Assembly (NCBI GenBank): GCA_035317605.1
Contig: DATHGT010000209.1
Coordinates: 42,308 to 106,307, forward strand
Source of the DNA: DATHGT01 sp035317605
GTDB lineage: Bacteria > Methylomirabilota > Methylomirabilia > Rokubacteriales > CSP1-6
DNA length: 64,000 bases
Direction of reading: 5' to 3'
The notes under the pieces were generated by a model. The model made no database searches, was not told where the DNA came from, and saw only the letters and a list, made by a program, of their open reading frames with translations. Positions within the stretch are counted from its first letter, which is position 1, and each line of letters begins with the position of its first letter. This document shows positions 53,065 through 61,543 of this stretch, piece after piece. Position numbers and translations under genes: made by a program.

Positions 53065-53739
53065 GTGCGACTGATGGCGGTGGAAACCTCGACCCTCGCC
53101 GGCGGCGTCGCGCTCCTCGACGGCGAGCAGGTGATCGGAGAGTATCTCCTCGACGTTCGGATCACGCACTCCGAGCGGCTGATGCCCGCCATCGATCGTC
53201 TCCTCGGCGACGCGGGATGGACGACTGCGTCGCTCGAGGGGCTCGCCGTCGCCGTCGGCCCCGGCTCCTTCACGGGCCTGCGCATCGGGCTCAGCGCGGT
53301 CAAGGGGTTGGCGTGGGCGCTCGGCCTCAGCGTGGCCGCCGTGCCCACCCTCGACGCGCTGGCCGCCTCGCTGCCGTTCGCGGCGCTCCCCGTGTGCCCG
53401 GTCCTCGCCGCGCGCAGGAACGAGGTCTACTGCTCGCGGTACCGCTGGGACGGGGCCACGATGCGGCAGGAGTGGGATTACCTGGCGCTGGCGCCCGAAG
53501 AGCTCGCCGCGCGTCTCACCGAGCCGAGCATCCTGCTGGGCGACGGCGCCCGCGCGGTGGCCTCGCGCCATGCCCGCATGGCCCCGCCCCATCGGCGGAC
53601 ACCATCGCCGGCCGCGGTGGGCGTGCTGGGGCTCGCGCGATTCCAGGCCGGCCAGGTCGTGTCGGCCAGCGAGCTGTCCCCGTTCTATCTGCGGTCCCCG
53701 GAGGCCGAGCTGAAGCGCCATGCCGTCACTGTCCATTGA
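53065..53739 (+). CDS. tsaB: tRNA t6A37 threonylcarbamoyltransferase complex subunit TsaB
   Basis: 224 aa from GTG 53065. TsaB is the inactive ASKHA partner of TsaD. Shows RLMAVETSTLAGGVALLDG, THSERLMPAIDRLL, and the VAVGPGSFTGLRIGLSAVKGLA signature, then CPVLAARRNEVYCSRY. ATG 53074 is a shorter alternative. It overlaps rimI by 20 bases, a usual pairing. Confidence 0.94.
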   Translation: MRLMAVETSTLAGGVALLDGEQVIGEYLLDVRITHSERLMPAIDRLLGDAGWTTASLEGLAVAVGPGSFTGLRIGLSAVKGLAWALGLSVAAVPTLDALAASLPFAALPVCPVLAARRNEVYCSRYRWDGATMRQEWDYLALAPEELAARLTEPSILLGDGARAVASRHARMAPPHRRTPSPAAVGVLGLARFQAGQVVSASELSPFYLRSPEAELKRHAVTVH

Positions 53740-54229
53740 GCGGATGCTTCCGGCCGATCTGCCGGAGGTGCTCGTCATCGAGCGCGCGTCGTTCTCGATG
53801 CCGTGGTCGCGCGGCGCGTTCCTCTACGAGCTCGAGCAGAACCAGGTCGCGCGCTGCTGGGTCGCCCGCGATGAGGCCCGGATCGTCGGCTACCTCTGTC
53901 TGTGGGAAGTCGCCGACGAGCTGCACGTCACCAACGTCGCCGTGCATCCCGAGGCGCGCCGGCGGGGCATCGCGCGGGCGCTGCTCGACAGCGTCTTCGC
54001 CCGAGCCCGCGTGGCGGCGACCCGGATCGTCCTGCTCGAGGTCCGACCCAGCAACACCGAAGCGATCCCGCTCTACGAATCGTTCGGCTTTCGCGTGGTC
54101 GGCCGCCGTCGCGGCTATTACTACGACACCGGCGAAGACGCGCTGGTGATGGAGGCGCTGGTGTCCGCGGCCGGGGCGCGGGTGTCGGAGGCGAGCCAGG
54201 AGCCTCGAATCAAGGGCAAGTGGCGATAG
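53720..54229 (+). CDS. rimI: GNAT N-acetyltransferase, RimI type
   Basis: 169 aa. Acetylates the N-terminal Ala of ribosomal protein S18 in enteric bacteria. Shows IERASFSMPWSRGAFLYEL, the acetyl-CoA loop VAVHPEARRRGIARALLD, LLEVRPSNTEAIPLYESFGF and RRRGYYYDTGEDALVMEA, the standard RimI ending. About 20 extra C-terminal residues follow. Confidence 0.92.
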   Translation: MPSLSIERMLPADLPEVLVIERASFSMPWSRGAFLYELEQNQVARCWVARDEARIVGYLCLWEVADELHVTNVAVHPEARRRGIARALLDSVFARARVAATRIVLLEVRPSNTEAIPLYESFGFRVVGRRRGYYYDTGEDALVMEALVSAAGARVSEASQEPRIKGKWR

Positions 54230-54290
54230 ACGCGGAGCGCGCCGCTGGCGGGAACCAAACCTGCACGCCAGGAGTTAGGTCCGTGCTTCC

Positions 54291-55214
54291 ATGACATCCC
54301 GCCAGACCGTGTCGTTGCTCGCCCTGCTCACGCTGGCCGTCGGAGCCGTCATCGGGCTGCTGGCGCTTCCCGTCGGCGGCGCCGCCCCCACGCCTGCCGA
54401 GATCACCCGCGGCAAGTACGTGTTCGGCGCCACCGGCGGCTGCGGCTGCCACACGGAGTCCGGCAACCCGCCGAAGCCGCCCAACAGCGGCGGGCGCAAG
54501 TACGAGGGGCCGTTCGGGACCGTCTACTCCAGCAACATCACGCCCGACGCGAAGACGGGGATCGGCAATTGGACGGACGAGCAGATCATCACGGCCACCC
54601 GACTCGGCCGCCGGCCGAACGGCGAGCGCCTCGTCCCCGTCCATCCCTACACGGTCTTCAACGGAATGGCGGCCGAGGATCTGCGAGTGCTGGTGTCGTT
54701 CCTGCGCACTGTGCCCCCGGTCAACCGGCCCACGCCGCCGAAGAAGCTGGTCCCGCTGTTCGAGAGCATCGCGCTTCCGGCCTGGCTCGCCGCGTTCGCT
54801 CCGCGCGAGAACCCGCCGGCCGCGGCGCCGACCACCGGCGCGGCCCGCGGGGAATACCTGGTGCGCGCGGTCGCGCATTGCGGGGAGTGCCACAGCCCGC
54901 GCACGCTGACGCAGGCCACCGACAACTCCCGCTTCCTCGGCGGCAACGCCAAGGGGCCGGAGGGCGCGGCCATGCCCAACATCACGCCCGATCCCGAGAC
55001 CGGCATCGGCAAGTGGTCGGAGGAAGAGATCGCGGAGTATCTCGGTTCCGGCAACAAACCCGACGGCGACGTGGCCGGCGGGCTCATGGCGGAGGTCATC
55101 GAGGGCACGCTGGCCGGATACAAGGACCTGACGAAGGCCGATCGGCTGGCCATCGCGAAGTTCCTCAAGACCGTTCCGCCCGTCAAGAACAGGGTCGAGC
55201 AGCCCAAGAAGTGA
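54291..55214 (+). CDS. c-type cytochrome, two-domain, first haem motif atypical
   Basis: 307 aa exported protein. N-terminal signal segment LLALLTLAVGAVIGLLALPVGG. The second haem site is canonical, C197-G-E-C200-H201. At the first site the sequence reads C51-G-C53-H54, one residue short of CxxCH. Both halves repeat the SNITPD/NITPD, KTGIG or ETGIG and W(T/S)(D/E)E(Q/E)I motifs of the cytochrome c subunits of membrane dehydrogenases. It lies 39 bases before another cytochrome gene. Confidence 0.88.
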   Translation: MTSRQTVSLLALLTLAVGAVIGLLALPVGGAAPTPAEITRGKYVFGATGGCGCHTESGNPPKPPNSGGRKYEGPFGTVYSSNITPDAKTGIGNWTDEQIITATRLGRRPNGERLVPVHPYTVFNGMAAEDLRVLVSFLRTVPPVNRPTPPKKLVPLFESIALPAWLAAFAPRENPPAAAPTTGAARGEYLVRAVAHCGECHSPRTLTQATDNSRFLGGNAKGPEGAAMPNITPDPETGIGKWSEEEIAEYLGSGNKPDGDVAGGLMAEVIEGTLAGYKDLTKADRLAIAKFLKTVPPVKNRVEQPKK

Positions 55215-55253
55215 AGCGGTGAACGCATCGAGCACCCACCGAAAGGAGAGACG

Positions 55254-55742
55254 ATGAAGCGATCCGCACTGAGGACGACGGTAGCTCTGGGAGGTCTGGC
55301 CGTGGTCATCGCGGTCGGCTGCGCGAGCATGGAGACGGCCAAGATGTCTCCCGGCGAAGCGGTGGCCGAGCGACAGAAGCTCATGAAGGCCAACGGCGAG
55401 GCGTGGAAGGGCGCTCAGGCCAAGGCCAAGGCTGGTGATCTGGCGGGCGTGGCCACCGAGGCCGACACGATGGCGCAGAACGCCAAGAAGATCACGCCGC
55501 TGTTCCCGCCGGGCTCGCTCGAGGGCAAGACGGCCGCGAAGAAGGAGATCTGGGAGAAGTGGCCGGAATTCGAGGCCTCGGCCAAGAACTTCGAGATGGA
55601 GGCCGGCAAGCTGCGCGACACCGCCAAGACCAGCAACAAGGAAGCGACCGATGCGCTGGTGAAGGACTTCGGCCGCAAGGCGTGCGGCTCCTGCCACACG
55701 CCGTTCCGCGTTCCGCCGCCGCCGGCACCCAGCAAGGGTTAG
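55254..55742 (+). CDS. Cytochrome c-prime/c556-like lipoprotein
   Basis: 162 aa. A signal peptide ends in a lipobox with C23 (VIAVGC), so it is probably membrane-anchored. A four-helix type domain follows, with the haem motif C144-G-S-C147-H148 near the C-terminus, as in the cytochrome c-prime family. The tail is Pro-rich. GAAAGGAGAG precedes ATG 55254. It is likely cotranscribed with the cytochrome upstream; its partner is unknown. Confidence 0.87.
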   Translation: MKRSALRTTVALGGLAVVIAVGCASMETAKMSPGEAVAERQKLMKANGEAWKGAQAKAKAGDLAGVATEADTMAQNAKKITPLFPPGSLEGKTAAKKEIWEKWPEFEASAKNFEMEAGKLRDTAKTSNKEATDALVKDFGRKACGSCHTPFRVPPPPAPSKG

Positions 55743-55750
55743 TACGTGGA

Positions 55751-55771
55751 AGGGGGCCTCTCCGGCCCCCT
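55751..55771 (+). terminator. GC-rich hairpin after the cytochrome genes
   Basis: AGGGGGCC (55751-55758), TCTCC loop, GGCCCCCT (55764-55771): perfect 8-bp stem nine bases after the stop. There is no U-tract, so termination is probable rather than certain. Confidence 0.5.
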
Positions 55772-55795
55772 CCCATCGCCAGTTTGTTAGAATTC

Positions 55796-55817
55796 GGGCG
55801 CCGCTCAGGCGGCGCCC
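55796..55817 (+). promoter_or_regulatory. Leader hairpin directly upstream of meaB
   Basis: GGGCGCCGC (55796-55804), TCAG loop, GCGGCGCCC (55809-55817), ending seven bases before the meaB ATG where the ribosome binding site should be. A -10-like TAGAAT is at 55788-55793, without a clear -35. Confidence 0.45.
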
Positions 55818-55824
55818 CATCCTC

Positions 55825-56811
55825 ATGACAACGCGAGTCGATCCCGCAACTCTGGTCGAGCGGATGCTGGGCGGAGATCGTCTGGCCCTCGCTCGGCTGA
55901 TCACGCTGGTCGAGAATCGGAGCGCGGCGGTGCCGGAGATCATGCGCGCCGTGCATGCGCGGGCTCAGCGCGGATACGTGGTCGGGGTGACGGGTCCTCC
56001 GGGAGCGGGCAAGTCCACGGTCGTCGACCGACTCACGGCGGCGCTGCGCGGCGAGGGACAGACGGTGGGGATCGTGGCCGTGGATCCGTCCAGTCCGTTC
56101 ACGGGCGGCGCGGTGCTCGGCGATCGCATCCGCATGCAGGCGCACACCCTCGATCCGGGCGTGTTCATCCGGAGCATGGCGACGCGGGGCGCGTTTGGAG
56201 GCGTCGCGCGCGCCACCGGTCAGGTCATCAAGCTGCTGGCCGCGTTCGGGTTCGACTGGATCCTCATCGAAACGGTCGGCGTCGGCCAGACCGAGCTGGA
56301 CGTCATGAAGCTCGCCGATACGACCGTGGTCGTGCTGGTGCCCGAGGCCGGCGACGCGGTGCAGGCGATGAAGGCCGGGCTGCTGGAGGCAGCCGACGTC
56401 TTCGTGGTGAACAAGGCCGATCGCCCCGGCGCTCCCGCGCTGATGGCCGAGCTGGCGTTCACCGCGCACCTGCAATACACCGGCACCACCGGCCCCCGCG
56501 ACATCGACTGGGAGATTCCCGTGCTGTCGGCCGAGGCTCAGAACGACGTGGGGACCGGCGAGGTGCTCCGCGAGATCCGTCGCCACCGCGCGGCGCTGGA
56601 GACGACCGGCGCGCTCGCCGAGCGCCGGCGGCAGCGCCGGCGGGTGGAGCTGTCGCGCTTGCTGGTCGAGGAGTTCACGGCCAGCGTGGAGCGCAAGCTC
56701 CGCTCGGGCGATCTCGCGCGCACGTTCGACGACGTCGCCGAGGGCGTGGTCGACCCGTACTCCGCCGCCGAGAGCATCCTCAAGCGCATGATATCGTTGG
56801 GAGACTCATGA
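55825..56811 (+). CDS. meaB: MeaB/ArgK family GTPase
   Basis: 328 aa G3E P-loop GTPase that chaperones adenosylcobalamin-dependent acyl-CoA mutases. Walker A GPPGAGKST at residues 57-65, then VAVDPSSPFTGGAVLGDRIRM, FIRSMATRG, the LIETVGVGQTELDVM switch, VVNKADRPGA for guanine. The C-terminal dimerisation part is present. No mutase gene is in the window. It is linked to the downstream oxidoreductase by ATGA. Confidence 0.95.
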   Translation: MTTRVDPATLVERMLGGDRLALARLITLVENRSAAVPEIMRAVHARAQRGYVVGVTGPPGAGKSTVVDRLTAALRGEGQTVGIVAVDPSSPFTGGAVLGDRIRMQAHTLDPGVFIRSMATRGAFGGVARATGQVIKLLAAFGFDWILIETVGVGQTELDVMKLADTTVVVLVPEAGDAVQAMKAGLLEAADVFVVNKADRPGAPALMAELAFTAHLQYTGTTGPRDIDWEIPVLSAEAQNDVGTGEVLREIRRHRAALETTGALAERRRQRRRVELSRLLVEEFTASVERKLRSGDLARTFDDVAEGVVDPYSAAESILKRMISLGDS

Positions 56812-58793
56812 CCCCGCCAATCCCCTTCCGCGACACCTTCTGGAACGTTCCGCCGTGGGCGCAGATCGCGCTGTACGTGGGCGCCACGATCGCGCTCGCC
56901 GTCTTCGCTCACGGTCTGTGGAAGCGCATCGCCCTCTGGCGGGCCGGACGGCCCGAGGACCGCTTCGATCGCGTTCCCGAGCGCCTGAAGCTCGTGGCCA
57001 AGCACGCGCTCGGTCAGGTCCGCACGCTCTCGCAGGCCTATCCCGGCGTCATGCACGCGACCATGTTCTGGGGTTTCCTCGCGCTGTTCATGGGGACCGT
57101 GCTCGCCACCATCGACTACGACATCACGCTGCCCCTCTTCGGCGTGAAGATCCTCAGGGGCTGGTTCTATCTCTTCTACGAGACCGTGCTCGATCTCTTC
57201 GGGCTCTTCTTCGTGATCGGACTGGGCATGGCGGTGTGGCGACGCTTCGTGGTGCGTCCGCACCGCATCGATCCCACCGCGTCGTTCGCCAACGTGCTGG
57301 CCCTCCTCTTCGTGATCAACCTCACCGGCTTCGTGATGGAGGCCTGTCGCCTGGCCGCGGTGAAGCCGCCGTGGGCGGCGTGGTCGCCGGTCGGGTGGGC
57401 GCTGGGGCAGGCGATGCTGGCAGCGGGCATGTCGGAGGGCGCGCTCCGCGCGACCCATCTCGGCACCTGGCTCTTCCACGCCGTGATCGCGCTCGGCTTC
57501 ATCGCGATCATCCCGCACTCGTACTTCATGCACCTGATCTCGACCCCGCTGAACATCTTCTTCTCGAAGCTGACCCCGCGCGGCGCCATCCCCAAGATCG
57601 AGAACATCGAGGAAGCCGAGACCTTCGGCATCTCCAAGCTCGAGGAGTTTTCGTGGAAACGGCGGCTCGACTTCGACGCCTGCGTCGAGTGCGGACGCTG
57701 CCAGGCCGCGTGCCCCGCGTACCTGGCGGGGACGGCGCTCTCGCCCAAGCAGATCATCGTCAAGCTCAAGCGCCACATGCACGGCGAGCTGCCCGGACCG
57801 ATCCACGGCACGCTCATCCAGGCCGAGGAGCTGTGGGCGTGCACGACGTGCATGGCGTGCGTGCAGGAGTGCCCAGCCTTCATCGACATCGTCGACACCA
57901 TCATCGACCTGCGCCGCTACCTGACCCTGTCCGAGGGCGCGCTCCCGTCGACGGCGCCCCAGTCGCTCCAGAACATCCAGCGCGCGGGCAACCCGTGGGG
58001 CCTGCCGGCGGGCGAGCGACTGGCGTGGGCGGAAGGGCTCGACGTGCCAGTGATGGAGCCCGGCGTGGAAGTCGAATACCTCTATTGGGTCGGCTGCTCG
58101 GCGTCGTACGACAAGCGCAATCAAGCGATCGCCCGCTCGGTGGTGAAGATCCTCAAGGCCGCCGGCGTCAGCTTCGGGGTCATGCAGGAGGAGCGCTGCC
58201 ACGCCGAGGTCGGCCGCCGCCTGGGCGAGGAGTATCTCTACCAGACTGTCCAGGGGGAAAACGTGGCAGCGATCAACCGGTACAAGTTCCGGAAGGTCAT
58301 CACGCACTGTCCGCACTGCTTCAACACGATCAAGAACGAGTTCCCGCAGTTCGGCGGCGATTACGAGGTCCTGCACCATTCGGTGGTGATCCGCGGGCTG
58401 ATCGCGTCAGGCCGGATCACGCCCAAGAAGCGTCTCGACGCCACCGTGGCCTTCCACGACTCGTGCTACCTCGGACGCTACAACGGGATCATGGAAGCCC
58501 CGCGCGACGTCGCGCGCGCGGTTCCCGGCCTGCGACTCGTGGAGATGCCGCGCAACCGCGAGCGCGGGCTCTGCTGCGGCGGCGGCGGCGGTCACATGTG
58601 GATGGAGGTCCCGTCCAAGAAGCGCGTGAACATCATCCGCGTCGAGGAGGCCCTCGAGGTCAAGCCCGACGTGATCGGTACCGCGTGTCCGTTCTGTCTC
58701 GCGATGGTCGACCTCGGCCGCAAGGTCGTGGGCGCCGAGGACCGATTACAAGTAAAGGACATCAGCGAGCTGGTGGCCGAAAGCCTGGAATGA
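56808..58793 (+). CDS. EtfD-like membrane Fe-S oxidoreductase (ETF:menaquinone type)
   Basis: 661 aa. The N-terminal 260 residues hold about five membrane helices of NarI-like cytochrome b type, with paired His in MHATMFWGF, HLGTWLFHAVIALG and IPHSYFMHL. Two [4Fe-4S] motifs follow: CVECGRCQAACP and CTTCMACVQECP. The C-terminal half has two CCG domains: CPHCFNTIKNEF with FHDSCYLGRYN, and GLCCGGGGGHMWMEV with ACPFCLAM. This is the HdrD/GlpC-like enzyme proposed to pass electrons from electron transfer flavoprotein to menaquinone in acyl-CoA oxidation. Coupling to meaB suggests branched or odd-chain acyl-CoA metabolism. Confidence 0.9.
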   Translation: MTPPIPFRDTFWNVPPWAQIALYVGATIALAVFAHGLWKRIALWRAGRPEDRFDRVPERLKLVAKHALGQVRTLSQAYPGVMHATMFWGFLALFMGTVLATIDYDITLPLFGVKILRGWFYLFYETVLDLFGLFFVIGLGMAVWRRFVVRPHRIDPTASFANVLALLFVINLTGFVMEACRLAAVKPPWAAWSPVGWALGQAMLAAGMSEGALRATHLGTWLFHAVIALGFIAIIPHSYFMHLISTPLNIFFSKLTPRGAIPKIENIEEAETFGISKLEEFSWKRRLDFDACVECGRCQAACPAYLAGTALSPKQIIVKLKRHMHGELPGPIHGTLIQAEELWACTTCMACVQECPAFIDIVDTIIDLRRYLTLSEGALPSTAPQSLQNIQRAGNPWGLPAGERLAWAEGLDVPVMEPGVEVEYLYWVGCSASYDKRNQAIARSVVKILKAAGVSFGVMQEERCHAEVGRRLGEEYLYQTVQGENVAAINRYKFRKVITHCPHCFNTIKNEFPQFGGDYEVLHHSVVIRGLIASGRITPKKRLDATVAFHDSCYLGRYNGIMEAPRDVARAVPGLRLVEMPRNRERGLCCGGGGGHMWMEVPSKKRVNIIRVEEALEVKPDVIGTACPFCLAMVDLGRKVVGAEDRLQVKDISELVAESLE

Positions 58794-59131
58794 TCAGGCT
58801 GCTGCGCGCGCTGCCCGCGCTGGCCGCCATGCTCGCGCGGCTCGTGCGCGAACCGTCGCTGCCGCGAGGGGTGAAGATCGCGCTGGCCGCCGCCGTCGTC
58901 TACCTCGCGAGCCCCATCGACTTGATCCCCGATTTCATCCCGTTCCTCGGCTACGTCGACGATCTCCTGCTCGCCGCCGTCGTCCTCGACGGCGTCCTCA
59001 ACTACGTCGACCGCGACCTGGTCCTGCGCTACTGGCCGGCCAGCGAACGCTCGCTCGACGCGCTCGCCCGCACCGCCCGCACCCTGTCCGCCTGGGTCCC
59101 CCGCCGCCTGAAGCAGCGCATTTTTTCTTAG
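58790..59131 (+). CDS. DUF1232 (YkvA-like) small membrane protein
   Basis: 113 aa. The family signature VVYLASPIDLIPDFIPFLGYVDDLLLAAVVLDG is visible as ASPIDLIPDFIPFLGYVDD, with short hydrophobic stretches on both sides. Function unknown. It starts at ATG 58790 in the stop of the oxidoreductase gene. Confidence 0.88.
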   Translation: MIRLLRALPALAAMLARLVREPSLPRGVKIALAAAVVYLASPIDLIPDFIPFLGYVDDLLLAAVVLDGVLNYVDRDLVLRYWPASERSLDALARTARTLSAWVPRRLKQRIFS

Positions 59132-59175
59132 CTCGGAGGTCCCGTGCGCGGGCGAAGTCCGGGCGAACGAGATGA

Positions 59176-59796
59176 TCAAACGGCGGTGGCGTTGGTCGAT
59201 GTCTCGTGGTCGGACAGGTGGGTGGCGCAGTTGAGGAGGCGGACGCGCCAGGGGATCGGGCCGTCGACGATCGTCACCGACGTGTTCTCCCAGCGCTCGG
59301 GGGCGGTGACGCCGTTGGGGAGGACGACGTGGCGCGCGGCGATCGAGCGGCAGACGAGGCCGTGGGTGATGACCGCGAGCGGGCCGTCGGTTGCGGCGGC
59401 GCGGGTCCGGATCGCCTCCCAGGCGCGATCGACGCGCGCGTGGAACGTCGGCCAGCTCTCGCCCTCGGGTGGCTCGTAGTCGGGCGCGAAGAGATCGAAA
59501 TCGAGCTGGGAGTAGGGCGTGCCGCGGAGCGCGCCGAAGTTGCGCTCCTGGAGCAGGGGATCGAAGGCGATCGGCGCTCCGGTGCCGCGACGGACGGCCT
59601 CGGCCGTGGTGACCGCGCGTTGCAGATCGCTCGACAGGATGAGCGCGATGCCCTCGCTCGCGAGACGGCGGCCCAGCCGCTCGGCCTGGGCGACGCCACG
59701 CGGAGAGAGCGCGGCGTCCGGTAGCTGGACGATCCGCGCGGCGTTGCCTTCGGTCTCGCCGTGGCGGATGAGGAAGATCGGAGCGTCGCGTCCCAT
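59176..59796 (-). CDS. Histidine phosphatase (phosphoglycerate mutase-like)
   Basis: 206 aa from ATG 59796. The catalytic motif is LIRHGETEGN with H12. LSPRGVAQAERLGRRLA, SSDLQRAVTTAEAV, ERNFGALRG and a second His in AVITHGLVCRS complete the fold. It may act on a sugar phosphate, alpha-ribazole phosphate or similar small substrate; the family does not tell. It is divergent from the flavoprotein gene at 59821, only 24 bases apart. Confidence 0.9.
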   Translation of the reverse strand: MGRDAPIFLIRHGETEGNAARIVQLPDAALSPRGVAQAERLGRRLASEGIALILSSDLQRAVTTAEAVRRGTGAPIAFDPLLQERNFGALRGTPYSQLDFDLFAPDYEPPEGESWPTFHARVDRAWEAIRTRAAATDGPLAVITHGLVCRSIAARHVVLPNGVTAPERWENTSVTIVDGPIPWRVRLLNCATHLSDHETSTNATAV

Positions 59797-59820
59797 CGAC
59801 AGCCCGATGATAATGCAGTC

Positions 59821-61410
59821 ATGGGCGCCGGTGCATACGACGCGATCGTGGTGGGCGCGGGCCACAACGGGCTGGTGACCGCGTGCTACCTGGCGCGGGC
59901 GAAGCTGCGTGTCCTCGTGCTGGAGCGGCGGGCCGTGGTCGGCGGGGCCTGCGTCACCGAGGAAGTCTTTCCCGGCTTCAAGGTCTCGACCGCGGCGTAC
60001 GTGAACAGCCTCTTTCAGGCCGACATCGTGCGGGATCTCGGGCTGGCCGGCTACGGCTTCGAGGTGCTGCCGCGCCAGCCCTCGTCGTTCACCCCGTATC
60101 CCGACGGCCGCTTCCTGCTCATGGGATCGGATGCCGCGCTCAACCGGCGCGAGATCTCGAAGTTCAGCGCCCGTGACGCCGAGCGCTATCCGGAGTACGA
60201 GGCCACCCTCGATCGCGTGGCCTCGTTCGTCGAGCCCACGCTCACGATGACGCCGCCCGACGTGCTGCGGCCGGGCGTTCGCGATCTCCTCGGCCTGCTC
60301 TCGCTCGGCCGCTCGTTTCGCCGCCTCGGCGCCGGCGCGTCGGAGGCCATCGAGCTGCTCACCGGTCCGGCCCGGACCATCCTCGACCGTTGGTTCGAAT
60401 CGACCGAGCTGAAGTCGACGCTGGCCACCGACGCCATCATCGGCGCGATGGCGAGCCCGTCGATGCCCGGTACCGGCTACGTGCTGCTGCATCACGTGAT
60501 GGGCGAGACCGGCGGCAAGCGCGGGGTGTGGGGCTACGTGCGCGGCGGCATGGGCGGTCTCACCCAGGCCCTCGCGCGCGCCGCCCGCGACCTCGGCGTA
60601 CAGATCCGCTGCGAGGCCGACGTCAGCCGTATCGTCGTGAGCGGCGGGCGCGTCACCGGCGTCGCGCTGGCCGGGGGCGACGAGTATCGGGCGCCGATCG
60701 TGGCGAGCAACGCCGACGCCCACGTGACCTTCCGCCGGCTGCTCGAGCCCGGGGCGCTGCCGGCGGACTTCCTCGCGGCCGTCGACCGGATCAGCTACGA
60801 GAGCGCGTCGCTCAAGATCAACGTGGCCCTGAGCGAGCTGCCGGATTTCCTGGCGTGTCCCGGCCGCGAGCCCGGACCCCAGCATCGCGGCACCATCCAC
60901 GTCTGTCCCGACCTCGACTACATCGAGCGGGCCTACGACGACGCCAAGTACGGCCGGCCGTCCGAACGCCCTGTCCTGGAGTGCACGATCCCATCGGTGG
61001 TCGACGAAACCGTGGCTCCCGCCGGCCGACACCTGATGTCGATGTTCGTGCAATACGCGCCGTACGCGCTGCGCGACAAGACCTGGGACGACCTGCGGGA
61101 GGACTTCGCGGACCGGTGCTTCGCGCTGCTCGACGAGTACGCGCCGAACTTCAGCCGCTCCGTCCTCGCGCGCCAGGTGCTCACCCCGCTCGATCTGGAG
61201 CGCACGTTCAACCTGACCGGCGGCAACATCTTCCAGGGCGCGATGACGCCGAGCCAGCTCTTCGCGTTCCGTCCCGTCCCCGGTCACGCCGGCTATCGCA
61301 CGCCCGTGCGCGGCCTGTACCTGTGCGGGGCCGCCGCCCATCCCGGCGGCGGCGTCATGGGGGTGCCCGGTCGCAACGCCGCTCGCGAGATCTTGCGCGC
61401 CCGGCGCTGA
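59821..61410 (+). CDS. Phytoene dehydrogenase-related FAD oxidoreductase (PYROXD2-like)
   Basis: 529 aa from ATG 59821. N-terminal FAD site DAIVVGAGHNGLVTACYLARA, then VGGACVTEEVFPGFKVSTAAYV. GYVRGGMGGLTQALARAARD and PVRGLYLCGAAAHPGGGVMGVPGRNAA at the end match the flavin amine oxidase/phytoene desaturase superfamily, PYROXD2 branch. The substrate is unknown; carotenoid genes are absent. A 20-residue upstream extension would overlap the divergent phosphatase gene and is rejected. Confidence 0.88.
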   Translation: MGAGAYDAIVVGAGHNGLVTACYLARAKLRVLVLERRAVVGGACVTEEVFPGFKVSTAAYVNSLFQADIVRDLGLAGYGFEVLPRQPSSFTPYPDGRFLLMGSDAALNRREISKFSARDAERYPEYEATLDRVASFVEPTLTMTPPDVLRPGVRDLLGLLSLGRSFRRLGAGASEAIELLTGPARTILDRWFESTELKSTLATDAIIGAMASPSMPGTGYVLLHHVMGETGGKRGVWGYVRGGMGGLTQALARAARDLGVQIRCEADVSRIVVSGGRVTGVALAGGDEYRAPIVASNADAHVTFRRLLEPGALPADFLAAVDRISYESASLKINVALSELPDFLACPGREPGPQHRGTIHVCPDLDYIERAYDDAKYGRPSERPVLECTIPSVVDETVAPAGRHLMSMFVQYAPYALRDKTWDDLREDFADRCFALLDEYAPNFSRSVLARQVLTPLDLERTFNLTGGNIFQGAMTPSQLFAFRPVPGHAGYRTPVRGLYLCGAAAHPGGGVMGVPGRNAAREILRARR

Positions 61411-61543
61411 GAGAACGATCACCGCCGCGGGCGGCCTGTTCACGCGGGGCGTCTTCGGCTATCTTCGGAGCCGCGTGTTCTCCCTGGCCGAGTCACGGCT
61501 CGTCCGACGCCACCACGGAGAGCGGTCGCAGAGGAGAATCGCC

